From Haliscomenobacter sp041740695 (lineage in GTDB: Bacteria; Bacteroidota; Bacteroidia; Chitinophagales; Saprospiraceae): a stretch of 64,000 nucleotides of DNA. The position numbers were made by a program, and so were the translations under genes. Position 1 is the first letter of the stretch; each line of letters starts with the position of its first letter. This document shows positions 1 through 7,156 of the stretch, one piece after another. The stretch lies in assembly GCF_041740695.1 (NCBI RefSeq), contig NZ_JBGSLK010000057.1, forward strand, positions 27,641 to 91,640. Direction: 5' to 3'. The notes under the pieces are model-generated. The model was not told the origin of the DNA. It saw only the letters and a program-made list of their open reading frames with translations, and ran no database searches.

Positions 1-867
1 CCCATTGTGGTAGCACGGGGTCAACACGATGGGCCAGTACTGGGACTTACTGCCGCCATTCACGGCAATGAGCTCAATGGGATTCCGGTGATTCAACGTT
101 TGTTTCGCACCATCGATGTCAAAAAATTGCATGGAACAATCGTTGGGGTGTTGGTGGTAAACGTTCCTGGCTTGTTGAAAGAGCAACGGCGCTTTAACGA
201 CGGCACTGACCTGAACCGCATTGCTCCAGGCAAACCCGATGGCAATGTAAGTGAGGTATATATTAACCGCATCGTAGAGCGTATCCTCAAAAATTTTGAC
301 TACCTGATCGATTTACACACTGCCAGTTTCGGGCGGGTCAACTCCTGGTACATTCGCGCCGATATGAATTCGGAGATCACCGCCTGGATGGCACGGCTGC
401 AAAACCCGGAGATCATTCTACACAACAAACCCAACGATGGCACCTTTCGTGGCGCCGCCAGTTCACTAGGTATTCAGGCCATCACCCTGGAATTGCGAGA
501 TCCCCACGTTTTCCAATTCGAAGTCATCGAAGATGCGCTGCAAGGCATCAACAACGTCATCTATTACCTCAACATGCTGAAAGGGGAAATCATAGTGTCT
601 AGCGCCCCGATTGTGCTCTGCCAACGTTCCTACTGGATGCACACCGATGAGGGTGGAATTTTGCAGGTGATCCCTCGCGTATGTGAAGAAGTCAAAAAAG
701 GACAACTGGTCGCCGAAGTCCGCAGCATTTTTGGCAAACTCAACCGGGAATACCATGCGCCCGAAGACGGCATCATCATCGGCAAAAGTGTAGATCCGAT
801 AAATCCGACGGGGAGCCGGATCATTCATTTGGGGGTGAAGACGTCGATTGTGGAGACGGGGGGGTAA
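1..867 (+). CDS. Succinylglutamate desuccinylase/aspartoacylase family protein (5' partial)
   Basis: This is a zinc carboxypeptidase-like (M14 superfamily, AstE/AspA) deacylase whose 5' end lies outside the window. The frame is open from base 1, so the GTG at base 7 is not taken as the real start. Counting from that GTG, HGNE (about residues 19-22) and the His of DLHT (about residue 104) supply the predicted zinc ligands. A DLNR-type substrate-binding motif follows NDGT near residue 68, and an LELR segment near residue 162 probably carries the catalytic Glu. The C-terminal 90 residues are a beta-rich domain typical of this family. The family hydrolyses N-acyl amino acids; the exact substrate cannot be read from the sequence. 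The gene ends with TAA, followed by a stem-loop. Confidence 0.85.
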   Translation, partial: PIVVARGQHDGPVLGLTAAIHGNELNGIPVIQRLFRTIDVKKLHGTIVGVLVVNVPGLLKEQRRFNDGTDLNRIAPGKPDGNVSEVYINRIVERILKNFDYLIDLHTASFGRVNSWYIRADMNSEITAWMARLQNPEIILHNKPNDGTFRGAASSLGIQAITLELRDPHVFQFEVIEDALQGINNVIYYLNMLKGEIIVSSAPIVLCQRSYWMHTDEGGILQVIPRVCEEVKKGQLVAEVRSIFGKLNREYHAPEDGIIIGKSVDPINPTGSRIIHLGVKTSIVETGG

Positions 868-874
868 AAAAGCA

Positions 875-899
875 TGTATCGTTATTTTTTCACGATACA
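875..899. repeat. Inverted repeat downstream of the deacylase gene
   Basis: A perfect 8-bp stem (TGTATCGT / ACGATACA) encloses a 9-nt T-rich loop, starting 8 nt after the stop codon. No T-run follows the stem, so it is a weak terminator at best. Its right half contains TTTCACGA, which recurs in the palindrome just before the next gene, so it may instead be a second regulator site. Confidence 0.5.
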
Positions 900-951
900 A
901 CCAGAAAAAATTAGTAAAAGATTGTATTATATAGCGATTTAGTTTATTTTA

Positions 952-966
952 CGTGAAAATTTCACG
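952..966. promoter_or_regulatory. 15-bp palindrome abutting the start codon of the ATPase gene
   Basis: CGTGAAA-A-TTTCACG is a perfect 7-bp inverted repeat around one base. It ends two bases before the ATG at 969, where a ribosome binding site would normally lie. It shares TTTCACGA with the stem-loop at 875-899. This looks like an operator, or an element blocking translation initiation, for the ATPase/RloB pair. The function is inferred. Confidence 0.5.
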
Positions 967-968
967 AG

Positions 969-2330
969 ATGCTGATCCGGGTCATTGTCAAAAACTTATT
1001 CTCCTTCAAGGATTACACAGAATTTAATATGCTTCCAGGACGAAGCATTCGAATGCCACATCATTTGTACAATACCGCAGGATTATCCGTGCTTAAGTTA
1101 AATGCCATGTATGGTGCAAATGGAGCTGGAAAAAGCAACTTTATTAAATTATTATGGGTGTTAAAAAAATTTCTGACTGAAGGAAAGCTCCCAATTGAAC
1201 TCATTACGGAAACATTTAAATTTGATAGTGATGGTCGAAAAAAAGACATCTATTTGGGTGTAGAGTTTATAAAAGATGATGTCCCTTATTATTATGGCAT
1301 CACAATCAATCAAGGCATTGTTGTTGAGGAGGAACTTCAAATATCCGGTTTAGGAAAAAAGGAAGACAAAACTTTATTTTTGCGCACCGACAATGTAGAC
1401 AATAAGCAGTTGTCAATTTCATTTAGTGAGCAAGTAATGCAAGATAAAGAGGCTGCTCTTTTTCCTCAATTTTTACAAAATGAAGTCTTAGAGCGAGATA
1501 AACCTGTTCTATATTATCTCCGAAATCGGAATAATCCAGTTTTTGATCCCTTTATGAAGGTCTTTGACTGGTTCGATCGAGACTTAGTTATACTTTCCCC
1601 TTCCACAAGACTGAAAAACCTTATTCTTTTGATAGAAACGGATGAAAACTTTTGCAAGTTTGCTTTGGATATTATGAAATCTTTTAAAACTGGTGTGAAG
1701 GAAATCAAAGTGGAAACCTTACCTATAGAAGATTTTTTTGGAGAGGATGACAAAGAGGAAATAGACCGGATAAGCGCTGAATTAAAAGCAAACCCAGAGA
1801 CGATAAAAATTATTGGCAATGATAAAGAAATTGTATTAGTTGCATTAAAAGACAGACAAGTCGTAGCAAAACGTTTGTATTTTTTACATGATGAAGATGG
1901 TGGTATTACGCATTTTTCGGCCAAAGAAGAGTCAGATGGAACAAGAAGACTTCTAGATTATATCCCTGCCATGTATTCCATTGTCAATAGCAGAAAAGTA
2001 TACATTATTGATGAAATCGAGCGCAGCATTCATCCTTTGCTCATTAAGGAATTGATTCGAAAATTTTCACAGGATGAGATAACTAAAGGGCAATTAATTT
2101 TTACTACTCATGAATCAAACTTGCTCGATCAGGATATTTTCCGTCCAGATGAAATTTGGTTTGCAGAGAAAAAACCTAATGGATCGACCGAGCTTTACGT
2201 GTTGAGTGAATTCAAAGAACACCATACTAAAGATATTCGCAAAGGCTACCTAAATGGCAGATATGGAGCAATACCGTTTTTGAGCAATCTTCAAGATTTA
2301 AAATGGGACAAGTATGCCGAAGCCCAATAA
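969..2330 (+). CDS. AAA/ABC-type ATPase of an RloB-associated (AbiL/PARIS-like) defence pair
   Basis: This 453-residue ATPase is of the AAA_15/AAA_21 (OLD/RloA-like) type. The N-terminus MLIRVIVKNLFSFKD is characteristic of the family and fixes the start. Walker A is GANGAGKSN (about residues 49-57). An ABC-like signature ESDGTRRLL lies near residue 320, Walker B IIDEIERS near 345 and a switch segment FTTHES near 378. The C-terminal RKGYLNGRYGAIPFL is typical of ATPases partnered with RloB proteins. It overlaps the RloB-like gene by 17 nt, so the two are translationally coupled. Such pairs act as abortive-infection-type phage defence in related systems (AbiLi/AbiLii; AriA/AriB of PARIS is analogous). 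The gene is visibly more AT-rich than its neighbours, which suggests horizontal acquisition. Defence activity is inferred from family and context. Confidence 0.85.
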   Translation: MLIRVIVKNLFSFKDYTEFNMLPGRSIRMPHHLYNTAGLSVLKLNAMYGANGAGKSNFIKLLWVLKKFLTEGKLPIELITETFKFDSDGRKKDIYLGVEFIKDDVPYYYGITINQGIVVEEELQISGLGKKEDKTLFLRTDNVDNKQLSISFSEQVMQDKEAALFPQFLQNEVLERDKPVLYYLRNRNNPVFDPFMKVFDWFDRDLVILSPSTRLKNLILLIETDENFCKFALDIMKSFKTGVKEIKVETLPIEDFFGEDDKEEIDRISAELKANPETIKIIGNDKEIVLVALKDRQVVAKRLYFLHDEDGGITHFSAKEESDGTRRLLDYIPAMYSIVNSRKVYIIDEIERSIHPLLIKELIRKFSQDEITKGQLIFTTHESNLLDQDIFRPDEIWFAEKKPNGSTELYVLSEFKEHHTKDIRKGYLNGRYGAIPFLSNLQDLKWDKYAEAQ

Positions 2331-2964
2331 ATTCAGTTACGAAAAAAAGGAGGCTTTTCGCGATGCATTTTATTTCATAATTGTATGTGAAGGGCAAAAC
2401 CGAGAACCAGATTACTTTCGATTTTTTGATGGCATTTCTTCTCGAGTAAAAGTAGTGCCCATAGAAAGTATTGAAGGTCAAAGCTCACCTATTCAGCTGA
2501 TTACCAATGCCAATGCCAAAGAAGCCGAATTGGATGACCGGTCAGATAAAGATCAAGTCTGGTTTGTAATAGATACCGACAAGTGGAAAGAGCAAATTCA
2601 TGAATTGCGTATGGAGTGCCAGCAACATCCAAATTGGCAAGTAGCCCAAAGTAATCCTTGTTTTGAAGTTTGGCTTTATTATCATGTCAAAGCCTCAATG
2701 CCGAGTTTTGATCAGTTGGACAAGTGCAAAAGTTGGAAGCCAAAGGTTCATGAACTGATTAAGGGAGGATTCAACCCTGATTTTCATCCCGTAGAAATCA
2801 CGACTGCAACTGTAAATGCAAAAAACAATTATGGAGAAGTTGGGTATTTGCCTAATGCTGGGAGCACTCAAGTCTGGAAGCTAGCTGAGCAACTAATCTT
2901 CATGATCGCCAAAGATTTGGAACTCATTAAGGATAGATTTCCTTTGCCACAGGTGGACGAATGA
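2314..2964 (+). CDS. rloB: RloB-like protein, putative TOPRIM nuclease effector
   Basis: This 216-residue protein has the RloB family pattern. CEGQNREPDYF (about residues 25-35) carries the acidic residue of a TOPRIM-like fold. FVIDTDKW (about 84-91) supplies the DxD pair, and SNPCFEVWLYYH (about 114-125) is a hallmark of the family. It starts inside the 3' end of the ATPase gene (17-nt overlap), a tight two-gene unit. By analogy with OLD, PARIS and AbiL pairs, the ATPase would sense or regulate and this protein would be the effector. Like its partner it is AT-rich. No third gene is attached: the next gene begins 118 nt downstream and is an unrelated envelope protein. The start is the only ATG giving the full N-terminal strand. 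Confidence 0.85.
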   Translation: MPKPNKFSYEKKEAFRDAFYFIIVCEGQNREPDYFRFFDGISSRVKVVPIESIEGQSSPIQLITNANAKEAELDDRSDKDQVWFVIDTDKWKEQIHELRMECQQHPNWQVAQSNPCFEVWLYYHVKASMPSFDQLDKCKSWKPKVHELIKGGFNPDFHPVEITTATVNAKNNYGEVGYLPNAGSTQVWKLAEQLIFMIAKDLELIKDRFPLPQVDE

Positions 2965-3082
2965 TCCCACCGTCGATAAAATCCCCACCTTCAGAGAAAA
3001 AACTGGACTTCTTAACGATTTGGTAACAACTTGCCCGGCATATAACCGACTTGTAAGTCATCACCGACACAATTTTTGAAGA

Positions 3083-4327
3083 ATGAAAAAAACGGGCACC
3101 TTACTCATTAGCTTCCTGCTGCTCAATGTAGGAATCGCCGGAGCATCAGATGTAAAAACGGGTAAAACAGTTACCATTTCCAAAGATGCACCCAATAACG
3201 TATACGTCGCCGCAGGCGATGTGAATATCAATGCCAAGATCAATGGCGATTTGGTCAGCGCGGGTGGAAAAATCCGCGTCAATGGTGCTACCCAGCAGGA
3301 TGTATTGCTGGTGGGTGGCGAAATTCGACTGAACGCCCAAAGTGAAGGCGATGTACGCATCCTGGGTGGCGAGGTACGGGTGACCGAAAACGTAAAAGGC
3401 GACCTTACCGTAACGGGCGGTGAAATCACCATTGACGAGGGAGTGACTATTGGCGGCGATTTGATCGTTGCTGGCGGCGAAGTCAGACTCAATGGTAATG
3501 TGCTCGGCAAAGTTCACATCGCTGGTGGTAAATTGTACCTTAATGGCAATGTGGAAGGCGGAATCGAAGCCAAAGCCGAGTTCATTGAAATCAATGGCCA
3601 CATCAATGGCGAAAGTGAAATCGCTGCAAAAAAACTAATCTTAGGTTCTTCTGCCTTTTTTGGTGGGAATGTAAAATATTGGACCGGACGCCACAGCCCA
3701 AGTTTTAGTGGCAAACTCGCCGACGGGGTCAAAGCATCGTATAATACTTCCCTAAAGCCCGACTGGGCCGATTGGGAGTACAAACTGGGCGACGTATCCC
3801 ACAAAGTAAAACGTGGCATTGGTTTCTTCCAGGTGTTCAGCGGTTTGCTGATGACCCTGCTGCTGATTGCTTTTGGGGATAAAATGTTCAGCCGTTATGC
3901 CGGACAAGCTTCCCGCAATGTGGGGCCAGCTTTGGGACTGGGTACGATGTTGCTGATTGGGATTCCGTTTTTGGCCAGTGTAGCTTTTATCACCGTTATT
4001 GGTATCCCGATTGGGGTAATCGGGATGGGGGTATATGGTGCCATGATGAGTACTTCGGTAGCGCTGCCAGCCGTCATTGCCGCATACGAATGGCGTAAAC
4101 TGAAAGATCAAAACTGGACCCGTGGGGGCATTACCATGGTTGCAGTTGGCTTGTTCCTCGGCTTGCGTTTGGTATCTCACTTACCAGTTGTGGGTTTGAT
4201 AATAGGTTTTGTCGCTTCGGCCATTGCATTCGGTTATATCTACATGATCATTCGCAAAAAGATTGATCCAGGTGCACCTGCTTCTCAAGACTCGGATGAG
4301 GAAAAAGAAGGTGAAGATTTTGTGTAA
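3083..4327 (+). CDS. Bactofilin/polymer-forming repeat protein with C-terminal membrane domain
   Basis: This 414-residue protein begins with a signal peptide (cleavage expected after GIAGAS). Residues about 25-200 are a run of short beta-helical repeats of the form GGEIRLNGxVxGDV, as in polymer-forming cytoskeletal (bactofilin-like) proteins. The C-terminal half has four hydrophobic segments (about residues 245-265, 285-310, 312-335 and 350-390). An acidic tail, DSDEEKEGEDF, ends the protein. The arrangement suggests a beta-helix exposed outside the inner membrane and anchored by a helical bundle. The precise role is unknown; an envelope-organising function is the natural guess. It is monocistronic, with a strong terminator directly after it. 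Confidence 0.75.
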   Translation: MKKTGTLLISFLLLNVGIAGASDVKTGKTVTISKDAPNNVYVAAGDVNINAKINGDLVSAGGKIRVNGATQQDVLLVGGEIRLNAQSEGDVRILGGEVRVTENVKGDLTVTGGEITIDEGVTIGGDLIVAGGEVRLNGNVLGKVHIAGGKLYLNGNVEGGIEAKAEFIEINGHINGESEIAAKKLILGSSAFFGGNVKYWTGRHSPSFSGKLADGVKASYNTSLKPDWADWEYKLGDVSHKVKRGIGFFQVFSGLLMTLLLIAFGDKMFSRYAGQASRNVGPALGLGTMLLIGIPFLASVAFITVIGIPIGVIGMGVYGAMMSTSVALPAVIAAYEWRKLKDQNWTRGGITMVAVGLFLGLRLVSHLPVVGLIIGFVASAIAFGYIYMIIRKKIDPGAPASQDSDEEKEGEDFV

Positions 4328-4359
4328 ATAACCACTCATTATATTTAGACATGCTCTTA

Positions 4360-4402
4360 AAGCCCAAGTTGCCGATCCTAGCGCAACTTGGGCTTTTTTT
4401 TT
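4360..4402 (+). terminator. Rho-independent terminator
   Basis: A 13-bp perfect stem (AAGCCCAAGTTGC / GCAACTTGGGCTT) with a 10-nt loop is followed by a run of T residues. It lies 32 nt after the stop of the bactofilin-like gene. Just before it is the motif TTTAGACATGCTCTTAA (4344-4360), nearly repeated at 19461. Confidence 0.9.
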
Positions 4403-4433
4403 ATTTTCACCGTAGCATAAAAAACCAACAACC

Positions 4434-4787
4434 ATGAAACCAACCTGGATTGAAATTCCGGCTACCGATATCCAGCGGGCGCAAACTTTCTATGAAACGG
4501 TATTTGAGGAAAAAACGCAATTGCTCGACATGGGCGAGTTCAAAATGGCCATTTTCACCACTGGTGGTTTTGCCCTTTGTCAGTATCCAGGCGTGTACAA
4601 ACCCAGTACGGATGGCGTTTTGGTCTACCTGAATGCCAATCCAGACTTGAGCAGTATTTTGGAAAAAGTTACCCCTGCTGGGGGTGAAATTTTAATTGAA
4701 AAACGGCAAATTTCGCCTGAACAAGGGTACATGGCGGTGTTGTTGGATACGGAAGGGAATCGGCTGGGACTGCGCTCTAAGGGGTAG
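4434..4787 (+). CDS. VOC (glyoxalase/bleomycin resistance) family protein
   Basis: This 117-residue single VOC module has the start pattern WIEIPATDIQRAQTFYETVF, the N-terminal beta strand and helix of the fold, and ends with the strand GYMAVLLDTEGNRLGLRS. Members bind a metal ion between paired beta-alpha-beta-beta-beta units and often act as dimers. The N-terminal strand carries Glu rather than a clear His ligand, so enzymatic activity cannot be assumed. It is monocistronic, downstream of a terminator and convergent with the sulfatase gene only 17 nt away. Confidence 0.85.
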   Translation: MKPTWIEIPATDIQRAQTFYETVFEEKTQLLDMGEFKMAIFTTGGFALCQYPGVYKPSTDGVLVYLNANPDLSSILEKVTPAGGEILIEKRQISPEQGYMAVLLDTEGNRLGLRSKG

Positions 4788-4804
4788 AATTTATAAAAGT
4801 AAGC

Positions 4805-6259
4805 TTACTCAACAGTCCCACTAGGCCGTGCATTCGTCCGTGGGCGTTGAGTGATGTCGTCCCCCAGATCAGCTCTTGCTTCTTCAGCGACTTGCAGCAG
4901 TGCCTTCAGCACTTCAGGGTATTTGTTTTGCACATCGTAAGCCTCGCCCGGATCGCGCCGCAAATCGTAAAGTGCCATGGGAAAAGTAACATCTTCAGGT
5001 GAGGGGCCAGGAAAACCATTTTCGCCGGGCATTTGATTAAGGTAAGAGCGGCCCTTGTGTGGCAAAACCAATTTCCAATGCCCGCTGCGTACCGCATGCA
5101 AGTCATTGCGTCGGTAATAGTAGTAAAAGTTTTTGCGGACCTCGTATTCCAGATTGCCTTCCAATATTGGCAACATGCTTCGCCCATCGATCCTTTTCGC
5201 AGGTTGAGGAATTTTGCACAAATCTGCAATGGTTGGCAATACATCAATGGTCGAACTCAACTGATTGCACACCACTCCTTCAGGCAGTCGCCCTTTCCAA
5301 CGCATGATACAGGGTACGCGTAGACCGCCCTCGAATGAAGTGCCTTTGCCTTCGCGCAAACCACCATTTGAACCAGCATGGCTGCCAAAATTGTACCAGG
5401 GACCATTGTCGCTCGTAAAAATGACCAGGGTGTTTTTATCCAGTCCATTCGCGGCCAGGGTCTGTAAAATTTGCCCGACCGACCAGTCTATTTCCATTAG
5501 CACATCACCGTACTCACCCTGCTTACTTTTGCCCTTAAAAGCGGGAGACGCTGCAATCGGTACGTGCGGCATGGGATGGGGTAAGTACAAGAAGAAGGGC
5601 CTACTTTTGTTTTTTTGGATAAAAGAAACTGCGCGTTCGGTCAGTCGTTTGGTCAGCAAGCCCTGATCTTCCAGGGTTTTGAGCTCACCCACTTTGTTGT
5701 TGCCTTCGATTAGTGCTAGGGTGGGAAACTGAAATTTGCCTTTCTGTTCTGGTGTAGCTGGTTTGCCATCGTACCACACTGGCCACATGTCGTTGGAAAA
5801 GGGAATGCCGAAGTACTCATCGAAGCCGTGCTGGAGTGGTAAAAATTGTTGGTGATCGCCCAGGTGCCATTTGCCGAAAATACCTGTAACATAATTTTTT
5901 TGCTTGAGCAACTCAGCCAGGGTGGTTTCTTCGGCACTGATGCCCACCTTGGCATTGGGGAACAAAGCGCCAGAGATGTTCAAGCGGTTTGGGTAACAGC
6001 CAGTCAGCAGCCCTGCCCGGGAAGCGGAGCACACGGGTTGGGCCGAGAGGAAATTGGTGAAACGTATCCCTTGCGCGGCCAATTGATCCAGGTTGGGCGT
6101 TTTATAATCCAGTGCGCCATAACAACTCAGGTCGCCATAACCCAAGTCATCCATAAAAATGATCACGATATTGGGGAGTTTTTCCTTGGCCGCAGGTTTA
6201 TGCCAACTTTCCACAAATACCGATAGGGCTAACAACAAGATAGTAATGCTTGATTTCAT
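4805..6259 (-). CDS. Secreted type I sulfatase (arylsulfatase A family)
   Basis: This is an extracytoplasmic sulfatase. From the chosen ATG (6259) it has a signal peptide, MKSSITILLLALSVFVES; an ATG at 6286 would add nine residues ahead of it and is less likely. Metal-binding DD lies at about residues 37-38. The formylglycine motif CSASR (Cys about 77) matches C-x-[PA]-S-R, so the Cys would be converted by an anaerobic-type or FGE maturase not seen here. GKWHLGDH (about 130) and FTSDNGPW (about 290) are the conserved His and Asp-Asn segments. Such enzymes in Bacteroidota desulfate glycans, but here no polysaccharide-utilisation genes adjoin it. It lies just downstream of truA on the same strand (18-45 nt), probably co-transcribed. 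Confidence 0.92.
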   Translation of the reverse strand: MKSSITILLLALSVFVESWHKPAAKEKLPNIVIIFMDDLGYGDLSCYGALDYKTPNLDQLAAQGIRFTNFLSAQPVCSASRAGLLTGCYPNRLNISGALFPNAKVGISAEETTLAELLKQKNYVTGIFGKWHLGDHQQFLPLQHGFDEYFGIPFSNDMWPVWYDGKPATPEQKGKFQFPTLALIEGNNKVGELKTLEDQGLLTKRLTERAVSFIQKNKSRPFFLYLPHPMPHVPIAASPAFKGKSKQGEYGDVLMEIDWSVGQILQTLAANGLDKNTLVIFTSDNGPWYNFGSHAGSNGGLREGKGTSFEGGLRVPCIMRWKGRLPEGVVCNQLSSTIDVLPTIADLCKIPQPAKRIDGRSMLPILEGNLEYEVRKNFYYYYRRNDLHAVRSGHWKLVLPHKGRSYLNQMPGENGFPGPSPEDVTFPMALYDLRRDPGEAYDVQNKYPEVLKALLQVAEEARADLGDDITQRPRTNARPSGTVE

Positions 6260-6304
6260 GGCAATCTGATGTTTTAGGTGGTTCAAAAAAATTCCTGGAG
6301 TTTT

Positions 6305-7060
6305 CTAATTCTCATCCCCGGTTTTGTACAAAATCCCCCCAAGGTAAAGCCCTTCAGGGGGCGCACTGGTGGCCTTTCGCAAACGGGATTGTTCCTCCAT
6401 CGCTGCTTTGACCTCCTCCATCGAAATTTGCCCCGTTCCAACGCCCAGGCACATGCCAACAATCAGGCGCACCATGCCGCGCAAAAAGCGGTTGGAAGTA
6501 ATGTGGAATACTGCACGCTGCTCCTCGGGATAAAACACCCATTCCGAACGGGTCAGATTACAGATCATCGTTTTGGCATCGTGGTTGCTTTTGCAGAAGG
6601 GGGCGAATTCCTGGTATTGCAGCAAAAGCTCAGCAGCGGCTTGCATCAAGACCGGATCAGGCTGTTGGGTATAAGGGTAGAAATAGGCCAAATGCTCGAC
6701 AAAAGGATCTTTGCGAAAACTCAGGTGGTACTCATAACTGCGCTGGTAGGCGTTGAAACGGGCGTGTACATCAAGCTGCACCTCAAAAATGCGAAATACG
6801 GCAATGTCTTTGGGTAAAAACTTATTGAGTCGCCGCAGGAACTCGGCAGGGAATTCCCCCTCATAATCAAAATGCGCAAAGTATTGCTTGGCGTGCACCC
6901 CGGTATCGGTACGGCCACAGCCAGTAATTTCCAGTTCGGCACCCAAAATGGTGCCCATAGATTCTTCCAGGCTTTGTTGCACCGAAATCTTGCCGGGTTG
7001 GCGTTGCCAGCCGAAGTAATGGGTGCCTTTGTAGGCCAGTTCTATGAAGTATCGTTTCAT
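6305..7060 (-). CDS. truA: tRNA pseudouridine(38-40) synthase TruA
   Basis: This 251-residue protein matches TruA in length and motifs. The N-terminal strand has YKGTHYFGWQRQP. The catalytic Asp is in GCGRTDTGVHA (Asp about 52). SNRFLRGMVR near residue 190 is the conserved RNA-binding helix. It isomerises uridines 38-40 in the anticodon stem-loop of many tRNAs. A match to the Bacteroidota -7 box (TACTTTTG on the minus strand, 7131-7138) lies about 70 nt upstream of the ATG. It is probably the first gene of a short unit with the sulfatase, though no functional link is evident. Confidence 0.96.
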   Translation of the reverse strand: MKRYFIELAYKGTHYFGWQRQPGKISVQQSLEESMGTILGAELEITGCGRTDTGVHAKQYFAHFDYEGEFPAEFLRRLNKFLPKDIAVFRIFEVQLDVHARFNAYQRSYEYHLSFRKDPFVEHLAYFYPYTQQPDPVLMQAAAELLLQYQEFAPFCKSNHDAKTMICNLTRSEWVFYPEEQRAVFHITSNRFLRGMVRLIVGMCLGVGTGQISMEEVKAAMEEQSRLRKATSAPPEGLYLGGILYKTGDEN

Positions 7061-7156
7061 AAAAAGTAATTCCTTGGCTAAATGTATACAAAACCAGCGG
7101 CAAACGTTCTAAATTTAACCCAATTAGCTGCAAAAGTAAATGAGAAAAAATAGAGA

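Noticed and set aside
3061..3601. Long open frames antisense to the bactofilin-like gene
   Set aside because: They arise from the repetitive codon pattern of the beta-helix repeats on the plus strand; the encoded Ser/Pro-rich or mixed sequences have no family signature and no start context.
5265..5666. A 133-codon plus-strand frame opposite the sulfatase gene
   Set aside because: It lies entirely antisense to conserved sulfatase motifs and its product resembles no protein.
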